NCBI GenBank assembly: GCA_017308515.1 | Contig: JAFKEN010000005.1 | Coordinates: 372,001 to 436,000, forward strand | DNA length: 64,000 bases | Source of the DNA: Actinomycetales bacterium | GTDB lineage: Bacteria; Actinomycetota; Actinomycetes; Actinomycetales; Microbacteriaceae | Direction: 5' to 3' | In this document: in pieces, positions 33,145-41,622 of the stretch | How the letters are laid out: each line of letters opens with the position of its first letter | Position numbering within the stretch: position 1 is the stretch's first letter | The notes under the pieces: model-generated | Database searches by the model: none | What the model was told of the DNA's origin: nothing | The model's input: the letters and a program-made list of their open reading frames with translations, nothing else | Position numbers and translations under genes: made by a program

Positions 33145-34170
33145 TCAGAGCGTGAGCACGAGCTCGCCCGTGACCCGGCCGCTCTCGAGCACGGCGAATG
33201 CCTCGGCGAACCGCTCGAGCGGATAAGGACGATCGAGCACGATCTCGAGGCCCTCGTGGTCGACGCGGCGCGCGAGCTCGGTCAGGTCGACGCCGCTCGG
33301 GCGCATGAACGCGCGGCGGTAGTCGACGCCCGCCGCGCGCGCGGCGCGGCGCACCTCGCGGCTCGCGAGCGCGAACAGCGGAGCGAGCCACGGACGGCGC
33401 AGGTCGATCGTCGCGGTGCGCGGCTCGGGCACCCCCGCGATGGAGACGACGCGCGCGCCGCGGCGCGCGGCCGGGATCGCGTCGAGCAGCGCCGCCCCGC
33501 CCCGCAGATCGAGCACGCCGTCCTGCTCCCGCAGCACGTCGCTCGGGCGCCGGTTCTCGTCGACGACGACCTCGGCGCCGAGGCGCTCGACCAGGTGTCG
33601 GCCGAGCGCCGAGGAGGTCGTCGCGACGCGCGCCCCCGCCCGTGCCGCCAGCTGGATCGCGAATCCGCCGACGCCGCTCGCGCCGCCCGTGATGAGGAGC
33701 GTCTGCCCCCGCGAGATCGCCAGCTCATCCCGCAGCATCTGCAAGGCCGTCGTGCCGGCGTGGGGCAGCGCGGCCGCGAGCTCGAGATCCACCGAGCGCG
33801 GGGCGCGCGCGAGCAGGGCCGCCTCGGTGACGACGTACTCCGCGAAGCCGCCGAGGCGCTGCGTCGCGAGTCGGGCGGCGACCCGGTCCCCCGGAGCGAA
33901 ACCCATGACGCCCGGCCCGAGCGCATCCACGAGACCCGCCACCTCGCTGCCGAGCACGAGCGGGAAGCGGCGCCGCGGCTCGAGCAGCCGCAGATCACCG
34001 GACCGGATGCGCGCATCCCCCGGGGTGAGACCGGCGGCCGCGACCCGCACCCGCACCTCGCTGGGGCCCGGTTCGGGCACCGGGACCTCGCGCAGCTCGA
34101 GCACCTCGGGGCCGCCGAACCGGGTGGCGACGAGCGCACGCATGCGCGCGGACGGCGGGGTCGGACTCAC
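33145..34170 (-). CDS. zinc-free medium-chain dehydrogenase/quinone reductase family protein
   Basis: A 341-residue MDR-superfamily oxidoreductase. The GroES-like N-terminal domain (MRALVATRFGGPEVLEL, then LGSEVAGLVDALGPGV) is followed by a Rossmann domain with ITGGASGVGGFAIQLAARAGA (in two parts). The cysteine and histidine ligands of catalytic zinc are absent, which places it with NADPH quinone reductase/zeta-crystallin-like enzymes. The substrate is unknown. The GTG at 34170 gives nine extra residues; an ATG at 34143 (MRALVATRF) is equally likely. It is divergent from a MarR gene, which probably regulates it. Confidence 0.85.
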   Translation of the reverse strand: MSPTPPSARMRALVATRFGGPEVLELREVPVPEPGPSEVRVRVAAAGLTPGDARIRSGDLRLLEPRRRFPLVLGSEVAGLVDALGPGVMGFAPGDRVAARLATQRLGGFAEYVVTEAALLARAPRSVDLELAAALPHAGTTALQMLRDELAISRGQTLLITGGASGVGGFAIQLAARAGARVATTSSALGRHLVERLGAEVVVDENRRPSDVLREQDGVLDLRGGAALLDAIPAARRGARVVSIAGVPEPRTATIDLRRPWLAPLFALASREVRRAARAAGVDYRRAFMRPSGVDLTELARRVDHEGLEIVLDRPYPLERFAEAFAVLESGRVTGELVLTL

Positions 34171-34224
34171 GGTGTCTCCGGGCTCGGGGCGGGTCTCCAG
34201 TGTCCCAGCAGACCGTCAGGAAAA

Positions 34225-34264
34225 ATAACGAACGGATAACTAGACAGCGTTACCCTTCCGTTAT
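34225..34264. promoter_or_regulatory. AT-rich divergent control region of the MDR oxidoreductase and MarR genes
   Basis: The region 34221-34290 is far lower in GC than its surroundings. ATAACG (34225-34230) and CGTTAT (34259-34264) form an inverted repeat, with TAACG/CGTTA half-sites between. Such AT-rich dyads are typical MarR operators; binding is inferred. Confidence 0.4.
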
Positions 34265-34275
34265 ACAGTCGTCAT

Positions 34276-34380
34276 CAGCGTCAGTTGTTTGCTGTGGCAA
34301 CTCTCGCGGAATGTGATTGCAGGACACTCTTGGTGCAAGGGAGAAGGCCGGCCGCTCGCCTCTGCGGCCGGCCTTCAATC
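34276..34380 (+). ncRNA. candidate small RNA with intrinsic terminator
   Basis: A possible promoter, TAGACA (34241-34246), 17-base spacer, TACAGT (34264-34269), would start a transcript near 34276. It runs through two small stems (AGTTG/CAACT and TTGCA/TGCAA) and ends at the strong stem-loop 34343-34376. There is no ORF in it. It lies between divergent genes where no protein gene would need a terminator. No known RNA family was recognised. Confidence 0.35.
34343..34376 (+). terminator. strong 13-bp stem-loop
   Basis: GAAGGCCGGCCGC, loop TCGCCTCT, GCGGCCGGCCTTC: a perfect 13-bp stem, the strongest hairpin in the window, followed by CAATC. It lies just upstream of the MarR promoter. Confidence 0.6.
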
Positions 34381-34405
34381 ACGTCCGGGCCGGGGTCGGT
34401 CCACC

Positions 34406-34411
34406 TAGGCT
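34406..34411 (+). promoter_or_regulatory. -10 box of the MarR gene
   Basis: TAGGCT ends six bases before the ATG at 34418; leaderless. Confidence 0.6.
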
Positions 34412-34417
34412 GACGGC

Positions 34418-34930
34418 ATGCCCGACGCCGCGCCCGCCGATCGCCGCGCCGCGGTCGACGCCTGGGAGGCCCTGCACCGCGCGCAGATCGCCGTGCAGCG
34501 CGACCTGCGCCAGGCCTTCCCCGACGAGGGCGTCGCGCAGACCGAGTACGACGTGCTGCTCAACCTCTCCCGCGCGCCGGGCGCCCGGCTGCGGATCCGC
34601 GACCTCCACCGGCACCTTCTCATCTCGCAGCCGAGCGTGAGCCGCCTCATCGAGCGGATGGAGTCGCGCGGGATGGTGACGCGGTGCAGCGATCCCGACG
34701 ACGCGCGCGGCACGGTCGTCGAGCTGACCCCGGCCGGACGCGACCTGTTCCGGCGGGTCGGAACCCGATTCGCGCGTCGGATCTCCGAGCGCGTCGGCGA
34801 GCGCCTCACCGACGCAGAGGCGCGTGAGCTGCTCCGGCTCAGCGAGAAGCTGCGCGGCGGGGCCGAGCCGCTCCCCGCGCAGGACGCGGCCGCCCTGCCC
34901 GACCGGCCCCGCGGAGCGACCGGGTCGTGA
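34418..34930 (+). CDS. MarR family transcriptional regulator
   Basis: A 170-residue MarR-type regulator: QTEYDVLLNLSRAPGARLRI, then the HTH LISQPSVSRLIERMESRG and the wing VTRCSDPDDARGTVVELTPAG. The C-terminal 30 residues are a disordered extension. It is divergent from the MDR oxidoreductase, separated by an AT-rich dyad region, the classical layout for a MarR controlling a detoxifying reductase. Its GTGA overlap with the photolyase start couples the two genes, suggesting the photolyase is under the same control. Confidence 0.9.
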   Translation: MPDAAPADRRAAVDAWEALHRAQIAVQRDLRQAFPDEGVAQTEYDVLLNLSRAPGARLRIRDLHRHLLISQPSVSRLIERMESRGMVTRCSDPDDARGTVVELTPAGRDLFRRVGTRFARRISERVGERLTDAEARELLRLSEKLRGGAEPLPAQDAAALPDRPRGATGS

Positions 34931-36297
34931 GCTCCCGCGACGCGACGTCGATCGTCTGGCTGCGCGACGACCTGCGGCTGGCCGACAACCCGGCCCTGCG
35001 CACCGGCGTCGACCGCGGGGGCCCGCTCGTCATCGTGGTGATCCGCGACGAGGAGAGCGACGGGGTGCGCCCGCTCGGCGGCGCGAGCCGCTGGTGGTGG
35101 CACCACTCCCTCGCCGCGCTCGAGACCGCGATCCGCGACCGCGGCGGCGCGCTCACGCTGCGCACCGGCCCGGCGGAGGCGGTGCTCACCGACCTCGTCG
35201 CCGAGACGGGGGCCGAGGCCGTGTTCTGGAACCGGCGCTACGGACCCTCCCGCGCGATCGACGCCCGCCTCAAGGAACGGCTGCGCGACGAGGGCGTCGA
35301 GGTCGCGAGCTTCGCCGCGAACCTGCTGCACGAGCCGTGGGAGGTGAGGAACGGATCCGGCGGCCCGTACCGGGTGTTCACCCCGTTCTGGAGGGCCGCG
35401 AGCGCGCTCCCGGTGCGCGAGCTCGTGCCCGAGCCGCGCGAGCTGCCTCCGACGCGGCGGATCCCGAGCGAGGCGCTCGACGACTGGGATCTGCTGCCCA
35501 CCCGCCCCGACTGGGCCGACGGCCTGCGCGCGGCCTGGAGTCCCGGCGAGCGCGGGGCGCACGCGCGGATGAACGCCTTCGCCCGCGAGCGGCTCGCCGA
35601 CTACCACCGCCGCGACGAGCCGGCGGTGCCGGCGACGAGCGGGCTCTCGCCGCACCTGCGCTTCGGGGAGATCTCCCCCGTGCAGCTCTGGCACCGCGTT
35701 CACGACGGCGACCTCGACCCCGCCGCCCGTCGCAACGTGGCGAAGTTCTCCAGCGAGCTGGGCTGGCGCGAGTTCAACCACGCGATCCTCTTCGAGAACC
35801 CCCGCCTCGCGACCGTGAACTACCGCGACGGCTGGGACGCCTTTCCGTGGCGCACCGAGAGCCGCGGAGGCGCCGACCTCGAGGCCTGGCGCCGGGGCCG
35901 CACCGGCGTGCCGCTCGTGGATGCCGGCATGCGCGAGCTGTGGACCACCGGCTGCCTGCACAACCGGGTGCGCATGGTCGTGGCGAGCTTCCTCGTGAAG
36001 AACCTGCTGATCGACTGGCGGGTGGGCGAGCGCTGGTTCTGGGACACCCTCGTCGACGCCGACGAGGCCAACAACCCCGGCAACTGGCAGTGGGTCGCGG
36101 GCACGGGCGCGGATGCGGCCCCCTACTTCCGCGTCTTCAATCCCGAGACGCAGGCGAAGAGATTCGATCCCGACGCGGAGTACCTCCGTCGCTGGGTGCC
36201 CGAGTACGGCACCGCCGAGTACCCCGAGCCGATCGTCGACCTCACGGCGAGCCGCCGGGAGGCGCTCGACGCCTACGAGACGGTCAAGAAGGGCTGA
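34927..36297 (+). CDS. phrB: deoxyribodipyrimidine photolyase
   Basis: A 456-residue photolyase/cryptochrome-family flavoprotein that repairs UV-induced cyclobutane pyrimidine dimers using blue light. The N-terminal antenna domain begins IVWLRDDLRLADNPAL. The FAD-binding helical domain shows SPHLRFGEISP, KFSSELGWREFNH, TGCLHNRVRMVVASFLVKNL and NNPGNWQWVAGTGADAAPYF (in parts), with the tryptophans of the electron-transfer chain. The length is typical of class I CPD photolyases. It is translationally coupled to the MarR gene by a four-base overlap. Confidence 0.93.
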   Translation: MSSRDATSIVWLRDDLRLADNPALRTGVDRGGPLVIVVIRDEESDGVRPLGGASRWWWHHSLAALETAIRDRGGALTLRTGPAEAVLTDLVAETGAEAVFWNRRYGPSRAIDARLKERLRDEGVEVASFAANLLHEPWEVRNGSGGPYRVFTPFWRAASALPVRELVPEPRELPPTRRIPSEALDDWDLLPTRPDWADGLRAAWSPGERGAHARMNAFARERLADYHRRDEPAVPATSGLSPHLRFGEISPVQLWHRVHDGDLDPAARRNVAKFSSELGWREFNHAILFENPRLATVNYRDGWDAFPWRTESRGGADLEAWRRGRTGVPLVDAGMRELWTTGCLHNRVRMVVASFLVKNLLIDWRVGERWFWDTLVDADEANNPGNWQWVAGTGADAAPYFRVFNPETQAKRFDPDAEYLRRWVPEYGTAEYPEPIVDLTASRREALDAYETVKKG

Positions 36298-36352
36298 GCG
36301 CCGGCACGGCACCACCGCGCCACGAGCCACGACTCGGAAGGGCTGAGCCCGC

Positions 36353-37297
36353 TCAGACCGGGCGCCCGCCGACGACCGCGACGCCCCGTGCGGCGTTCCC
36401 GACCCCGGCACGGCCGGCGCGCACGGCGCGCTCGAGCGGCGCGAGGCCGGCCTCGGAGACCCACGCCGCGAGGAACCCCGCGGCGAAGGCGTCCCCCGCC
36501 CCGGTGGTGTCGACGACCCGAGCGGGAGCGGCCGGGATCGCGACCGGCTCCGCCGTTCCGGCGCCGACGAGGCAGCCCTCGGCGCCGAGGGTGAGCGCCA
36601 CCGTTCGGCCGCCCGGCCGGGCCGGCACGGCCCCCTCCGGACCCTCGCCCGGCGCCGCCGCGAGGGAGCGGACGATGTCGGCCGGGGCGTCCAGGCCGGT
36701 CAGGGCGCGGCCCTCGTCGAGGTTCGGGGTCAGCACGCCGGCGCGGGCGATGATCGCGCGCAGCCGGGTCGCGCCGAGGCTGCGCAGGAAGCTCGCGGAG
36801 CCGGGATCCACCGACAGCTCCGCCCCGGCCGCGAGCGCGCGCTCGGCGAGCTCGTCGTGCCCCTCGGGCCGGGTCGCGCCGAAGACGACGTAGCCGCTCA
36901 CGTGCAGCACCGCCGCCTCGACGAGCTCGGCGTCGGTCACCTGCGCGGGGTCGAAGGCGGCGTTCGCCCCGCGCTGGGTCAGCATCGTGCGGTGCGGGCC
37001 CTCGACGATGATCACCGCCGTGCCGGTCGGGGCCTCGGGGTCGGCCGAGAGGCGCGAGACGACGCCCGCGTCGGCCAGCAGCGCCTCGTGTCGGGCGAGG
37101 TCGTCGGCGCCGACCCGGCCGTGCAGCGCGACATCGGCGCCGAGGGTTCCGAGCCAGACGGCGGTGTTGGCGGCGGATCCGCCGGCGACGCGCGTGATGG
37201 TCGCCATGGTGTCGGCGTCGCGCAGCACCTCGCCGACGGGGGCGACGACGAGGTCGTCGATCACGTCGCCGTAGACGACGATGCGGGTGCGCGTCAC
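36353..37297 (-). CDS. psuK: PfkB-family kinase, probable pseudouridine kinase
   Basis: A 314-residue ribokinase-like kinase. The N-terminal substrate region is GGSAANTAVWLGTLGADV (about residues 39-56) and the C-terminal PfkB signature with anion hole and catalytic Asp is DTTGAGDAFAAGFLAAW (about 265-281). It also contains TLGAEGCLVG. Alone it could be any sugar kinase; the adjacent psuG argues for phosphorylation of pseudouridine at the 5' position, the first step of pseudouridine breakdown. It lies 34 bases downstream of psuG in one operon. Confidence 0.8.
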   Translation of the reverse strand: MTRTRIVVYGDVIDDLVVAPVGEVLRDADTMATITRVAGGSAANTAVWLGTLGADVALHGRVGADDLARHEALLADAGVVSRLSADPEAPTGTAVIIVEGPHRTMLTQRGANAAFDPAQVTDAELVEAAVLHVSGYVVFGATRPEGHDELAERALAAGAELSVDPGSASFLRSLGATRLRAIIARAGVLTPNLDEGRALTGLDAPADIVRSLAAAPGEGPEGAVPARPGGRTVALTLGAEGCLVGAGTAEPVAIPAAPARVVDTTGAGDAFAAGFLAAWVSEAGLAPLERAVRAGRAGVGNAARGVAVVGGRPV

Positions 37298-37331
37298 CGG
37301 CGGGATCCCGGCACGCCGCCGCGCGCGCGCG

Positions 37332-38276
37332 TCACGCGCCCCGCGCCCACGCCGTCGCGATCTCGGCGGCGACCCGCACGTTGTTGCGTGCGAGGTCGAG
37401 GTTGATCTCGAGGCTCCGCCCGCCGGAGAGCTCGACGATCGTGCCCAGCAGGAAGGGCGTGACCGCCTTGCCGCGCACGCCGGCGGCCTCGGCGGCGGCG
37501 AAGGCCTCGGCGAGCACGCGGTCGTGCTCCGCGCGCTCCCAGGCCTGATGCTCGGGCACCGGGTTGGCGACGACGATGCCGGCGCGCGAGCCGAGCGCGT
37601 CGCGCGCGCGCATGATCTCGGCGACCTCCTCGGGGCCCTCGACGCGCCAGTCGAGCTCGAAGCCCGACTCCCGCAGCCAGAACGCCGGGAAGGCGTGGGT
37701 GCGCCAGCCGACGACGGGCACGCTGAGGGTCTCGAGGCGCTCGAGGGTCGCGCCGATGTCGAGCACGCTCTTCACGCCCGCGCTCACGATCGTGACGGGC
37801 ACCTCGCCGAGGGTCGGCAGATCGGCCGACTCGTCGAAGGTCGCGGCCTGCGCGGCCCCGCCCGGGATCGCCGGATCGCCCGCCGCGCCCCGGTGCACGC
37901 CACCCAGCCCGCCGGTCGCGAACACGCGCACCCCGGCCGCCGCCGCGAGCCACGCGGTGGCCGCGACCGTGGTCGCGCCGGAGCCTCCCCGCGCGGCCAG
38001 GATCGGCAGGTCGCGCACGCTCGCCTTCGCGAGCTCCTCCTCGGCGATGCGCCGCACGCCCTCGTCGTCGAGGCCGATGCGGGCCTCGCCGTCGAGCACG
38101 GCGATCGTGGCGGGGGTGACCCCGGCATCCCGCAGGATCGCCTCGAACTCGCGCGCGGCCTCGAGGTTGCGCGGACGCGGCAGACCGTGGCTGATGATGG
38201 TCGACTCGAGCGCGACGACCGGGCGACCGGTCGCGAGCGCGTCGGCGACCTCGGCAGAGGGGCGCAGAGCGGTCAT
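37332..38276 (-). CDS. psuG: pseudouridine-5'-phosphate glycosidase
   Basis: A 314-residue PsuG-family enzyme that cleaves the C-C glycosidic bond of pseudouridine 5'-phosphate to uracil and ribose 5-phosphate. Family landmarks are PVVALESTIISHGLPRP, ATTVAATAWLAAAAGV, VFATGGLGGVHRGA, VSAGVKSVLDIGATLE and ANPVPEHQAW. The length equals that of typical PsuG. The uracil released could be recycled by upp elsewhere in the window. The start ATG lies 43 bases from the alkyl-DHAP synthase stop; the two genes run in the same direction but are probably separate units. Confidence 0.93.
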   Translation of the reverse strand: MTALRPSAEVADALATGRPVVALESTIISHGLPRPRNLEAAREFEAILRDAGVTPATIAVLDGEARIGLDDEGVRRIAEEELAKASVRDLPILAARGGSGATTVAATAWLAAAAGVRVFATGGLGGVHRGAAGDPAIPGGAAQAATFDESADLPTLGEVPVTIVSAGVKSVLDIGATLERLETLSVPVVGWRTHAFPAFWLRESGFELDWRVEGPEEVAEIMRARDALGSRAGIVVANPVPEHQAWERAEHDRVLAEAFAAAEAAGVRGKAVTPFLLGTIVELSGGRSLEINLDLARNNVRVAAEIATAWARGA

Positions 38277-38319
38277 CGAGCCGAGCCTAGCCGCGCCGCC
38301 GCGGCCGGCCCGCGCGCGA

Positions 38320-40002
38320 TCAGACCGAGGCGATGACCTTGTTCGGGTTGAGGTTGCGGCCCGGGTCGGTGCTCGTGAACAGCGCCGACATGACGGCGAC
38401 GCCCTCCGGCGAGATGTCCTGCTCGATCCACGGGGAGTGCTCGAGCCCGACCCCGTGGTGGTGCGAGATCGTGCCGCCGTTGTCGACGAAGGCCTGCTGG
38501 ATAGCGCGCTTCACGGTGTCGTACTCCTCCAGCTGCTTCGCCGGATCCTGGAACACGAACGCGAACGTGAAGTAGAGGCACGCGCCCGAGCTGTACGAGT
38601 GCGAGAGGTGGGCCATGATCCAGCCCTTGATGCCCATGTCGGCATAGGCCTTCTCGGCGGCCGCGATCGTCGCGTCGTAGAGCGGCTCGACCCGCTCCCA
38701 CGGCATCGCCGTCTCCGACACGTCGCCCGCGGCGCCGCGGTCGAGGAGGAAGTCGCGCAGGTAGGGGGTATCGAACTTCTTCTGGTCGTAGAGCACGCCG
38801 GGGCTCGTGCCGACGCCCATGCCGTTGTACTTCTTGACGATCGCGTCGACGAGCTTCTTGTTGCGCTTCACCGTCGCCGGGCTGCCCTCGAAGCCGATGA
38901 ACGACAGGCAGATCTTCTCGAGGTCGGTCCAGCCCTTGCGGCGCATCAGCCAGGGCAGCAGGGTGCCGGTGATGAACTTGCTGAGCCCCTTGCTCTCCTT
39001 GCTCGTTGCGAGCGAGAAGCCGGTCTCGCGCCCGTCCGAGATGCGCGTGATGCTCGGCGCGGCGTCGCTCTCCGAGATCTCGTGCAGCGCCTTCAGGCCC
39101 GTCGACCAGTCCGGGAAGAAGTAGGCCTGGATCACGCGCTCCTCGGGGATGCGGCGCACGTTGGCCGAGACCTCGGTGATCACGCCGAGGCGCCCCTCGG
39201 AGCCGAGGATCATCTCGCGCACGCTCGGCCCGTTCGACGCGGACGGGGTCGGACGCAGCGCGATCGTGCCACCGGGGCGCACGACGCGCATCCCGACCGC
39301 GATGTCGGAGATGTCGCCGTACTTGTCGGACTGCATGCCCGAGCTGCGCGTGGCGACCCAGCCGCCGATCGTCGAGTGGGTGAACGAGTCGGGGAAGTGC
39401 CCGATCGTCCAGCCGCGGTCGTTCAGCTGCTTCTCCAGGTCGGGCCCCTGGGCCCCCGCCTGGATGCGCGCGACGCCGGAGTACTCGTCGATCTCGAGCA
39501 CCTGGTCGAGCCGCCCGAGGTCGAGCGAGATGATGACGCGCTTCTCGGTCGGCAGCGGCTCGAGGCTGCCGGCGATGTTGCTGCCACCGCCGAAGGGGAT
39601 GATCACCGCGTCCGCCGCGACCGCCGCGTCGACGATCTCCTGCACCTCGGCCTCGCTGCCGGGGTAGACCACGACGTCGGGGTAGCGCTTCACCGCGTTG
39701 CCGCGCATGCGGACGAGGTCGCGCAGGCTCTTGCCGTAGACGTGCACGGCGCGCGCCATGTCGTCGGTCGTGACGTGCTCGGCGCCGACCACCCCGGCGA
39801 GCGACTTCTGGAAGGCCGCGGTCGCCTTCGACTTCGGCACCGAGATGTCGGAGAACTCCGGCGGCTTCACCGGCTGCGCCGTGTGCAGGTCGAGGCCGAC
39901 GGCCTTCAGCACGAACGGCGCGAAGGCGGGCTTGTCCTCCCAGTGGAAGCCGACGCCCTCGAGGCCCCAGCCCCACCACTTCATGTGCTTGACGTCGGTC
40001 AC
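38320..40002 (-). CDS. alkylglycerone-phosphate (alkyl-DHAP) synthase-like flavoprotein
   Basis: A 560-residue FAD-linked oxidase-fold protein. It matches eukaryotic alkyl-DHAP synthase (AGPS) at several places: N-terminal MKWWGWGLEG, FAD loop PFGGGSNIAGS (residues 136-146), SHSYSSGACLYFTFAF, and the active-site ISHHHGVG with histidines at 514-516. AGPS replaces the acyl chain of acyl-DHAP with a fatty alcohol, creating the ether bond. Mycobacterial AgpS-like proteins have similar sequences, though activity is rarely shown. The GTG at 40002 overlaps the acyltransferase stop by four bases. With neighbouring reductase and acyltransferase genes it suggests ether-lipid synthesis. Confidence 0.85.
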   Translation of the reverse strand: MTDVKHMKWWGWGLEGVGFHWEDKPAFAPFVLKAVGLDLHTAQPVKPPEFSDISVPKSKATAAFQKSLAGVVGAEHVTTDDMARAVHVYGKSLRDLVRMRGNAVKRYPDVVVYPGSEAEVQEIVDAAVAADAVIIPFGGGSNIAGSLEPLPTEKRVIISLDLGRLDQVLEIDEYSGVARIQAGAQGPDLEKQLNDRGWTIGHFPDSFTHSTIGGWVATRSSGMQSDKYGDISDIAVGMRVVRPGGTIALRPTPSASNGPSVREMILGSEGRLGVITEVSANVRRIPEERVIQAYFFPDWSTGLKALHEISESDAAPSITRISDGRETGFSLATSKESKGLSKFITGTLLPWLMRRKGWTDLEKICLSFIGFEGSPATVKRNKKLVDAIVKKYNGMGVGTSPGVLYDQKKFDTPYLRDFLLDRGAAGDVSETAMPWERVEPLYDATIAAAEKAYADMGIKGWIMAHLSHSYSSGACLYFTFAFVFQDPAKQLEEYDTVKRAIQQAFVDNGGTISHHHGVGLEHSPWIEQDISPEGVAVMSALFTSTDPGRNLNPNKVIASV

Positions 40003-40715
40003 GACGCCGTCCCTTCTCCCGCTGCCTGGTCCTCGGGTGAGCCCAGGATGTCGTCGCGGTGCGTGTCGTAGAGGCGGATGACCTCCTCGCGCACCCGCGC
40101 CATGAACTGCTGCGCCGTCTCGCCCTCGCGCGCGTACATCGGGTCGCCGCAGACGAGCCCGACCGGCAGACGCCCGCGCTTGGGCCAGCTCGACCCGCGC
40201 GGATGCGCCTCGTACGCCCCGATGATCGCGAGCGGCAGGATCGGCGCCCCCGCGCTCGAGGCGATCGCCGCCGCGCCGCTCTTGAACGGCGCGATCGTGC
40301 CGTCCTTCGAGCGGGTGCCCTCGGGGAACACCAGCAGCGGCACGCCCTTCTCGAGCAGCGTGCGCGCGCTCATCGACTTCGGGTTCGAACCGGTGCGGTC
40401 GACAGGGAAGGCGTTGAAGAACAGGCCGGTCAGCCCGCGGCGCCACCAGACGTCGAAGAAGTAGTCGGCGGCCGCGCCGGTCGCGAGGTACCGCGCGTAC
40501 TTGTAGGGCAGCCCCGTGACGATGAGGGGCGCGTCGAGATGGCTCGTGTGGTTGGCGACGACGACGAAGGCCTTCGGCAGCTTCTTCAGCCGCTCGCGCC
40601 CGATGATCGTGGGGCTCACGACCGACCAGACGGTCGGCTTCAGGATCCCGCGCTGGGCGACGTAGCGCGCCGCCGTGCGGCCCGGCGAGGTGTACCGCCG
40701 ACCGTGCTGGGCCAT
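39999..40715 (-). CDS. PlsC-type lysophospholipid/glycerone-phosphate acyltransferase
   Basis: A 238-residue member of the PlsC/GNPAT acyltransferase family. The catalytic HxxxxD is NHTSHLDA (H56, D61) and the glycerol-phosphate-binding block is FPEGTRS (130-136); a third conserved element is the proline region APILPLAIIGAYE. One hydrophobic segment near the active site suggests membrane association. The acceptor could be lysophosphatidate or DHAP. The coupled alkyl-DHAP synthase makes DHAP or alkyl-glycerol-3-phosphate an attractive guess. The start at ATG 40715 is supported by GGGAGGAGG just upstream; the open frame continues to 40862 without a ribosome site. Confidence 0.88.
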   Translation of the reverse strand: MAQHGRRYTSPGRTAARYVAQRGILKPTVWSVVSPTIIGRERLKKLPKAFVVVANHTSHLDAPLIVTGLPYKYARYLATGAAADYFFDVWWRRGLTGLFFNAFPVDRTGSNPKSMSARTLLEKGVPLLVFPEGTRSKDGTIAPFKSGAAAIASSAGAPILPLAIIGAYEAHPRGSSWPKRGRLPVGLVCGDPMYAREGETAQQFMARVREEVIRLYDTHRDDILGSPEDQAAGEGTAS

Positions 40716-40752
40716 GCGCGTGCCTCCTCCCTCGGGCCGGCCGAGGGCCGGG

Positions 40753-41532
40753 TCACTCGGCAACCGTATCGCGCCGCGTCGACGAGATGGCCCGCGAGAC
40801 CGCCCGGATCGCGGAGCGCGGAGCGTGCCGGGCGAACCAGATGAGCACTCGGTACCGAACACTCGGCAGGGAGATCACACGACCCCGGTCGACATCCCGC
40901 AGTGCGGTGCGCACGAGGGATTCGGCGTCGAGCCAGAGGAAGTTCGGGATCTTGGACACGTTGACGTTGCCGCGCTCGTGGAACTCGGTGCGCACCCAGC
41001 CGGGCGCGAGCACCGTGACCGTGACGCCGGTGCCGTGCAGCTCGTTCGCGAGGCCCTCGCTGAAGCTCATGACCCAGGCCTTCATGGCGGAGTAGCTGCC
41101 CATGGTGATGAATCCGGCCGTGCTGCCGACGTTGACGATCGCCCCGTGCCCGCGGGCGCGCATCGCGCGGCCGGCCGCGCCGGCGAGCACGAGCACCGCG
41201 CGCACCATGACCTCGAATCCGAGGTCGTGGCGGCTGACGTCGGGGGTGGTGAGCGCGGAGTGGACGCTGAATCCGGCGTTGTTGACGAGCAGGTCGATCG
41301 GGCGATCCGGGTCCTCGAGCCGGGCGGCGACGCGGTCGACGTCGGCGCGCTGCGCCAGATCGGCCGGCAGCACCTCGACCTCGCGTCCGCGGGCGCGCAG
41401 CTCGGCGGCCATCTCCTCGAGCCGGGAGACGTCGCGCGCGACCAGCACGAGGTCGTGGCCGCGATCGGCGAGCTGGCGGGCGAACTCGGCCCCGATGCCG
41501 GAGGTGCCGCCCGTGACGAGAGCCGTGGACAT
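40753..41532 (-). CDS. short-chain dehydrogenase/reductase
   Basis: A 259-residue classical SDR. The cofactor loop is TGGTSGIG (about residues 7-14); NNAG lies at about 84-87. The catalytic Ser137, Tyr147 and Lys151 (YSAMK) are intact. The C-terminal half carries WVRTEFHERGNVNV and a basic, hydrophobic end (RYRVLIWFARHAPRSAIRAV) that may touch the membrane, as in DHRS7B-like lipid SDRs. By context it could reduce acyl- or alkyl-DHAP; by sequence alone the substrate is open. It is first in a minus-strand unit with the acyltransferase and alkyl-DHAP synthase, divergent from the ferritin-like/FAR operon. Confidence 0.85.
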   Translation of the reverse strand: MSTALVTGGTSGIGAEFARQLADRGHDLVLVARDVSRLEEMAAELRARGREVEVLPADLAQRADVDRVAARLEDPDRPIDLLVNNAGFSVHSALTTPDVSRHDLGFEVMVRAVLVLAGAAGRAMRARGHGAIVNVGSTAGFITMGSYSAMKAWVMSFSEGLANELHGTGVTVTVLAPGWVRTEFHERGNVNVSKIPNFLWLDAESLVRTALRDVDRGRVISLPSVRYRVLIWFARHAPRSAIRAVSRAISSTRRDTVAE

Positions 41533-41622
41533 GCCCCTTACGATACGGTCGATACCGGCACCGTTCCCGCCCACGGAGGATCCCCGCCGGCGCGTCAGCG
41601 CCCATGATCTGAGAGCACCGAG

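Noticed and set aside
37564-40071. 835-codon plus-strand frame across psuG and the alkyl-DHAP synthase
   Set aside because: Antisense to two well-identified genes, with low-complexity composition and no recognisable domain.
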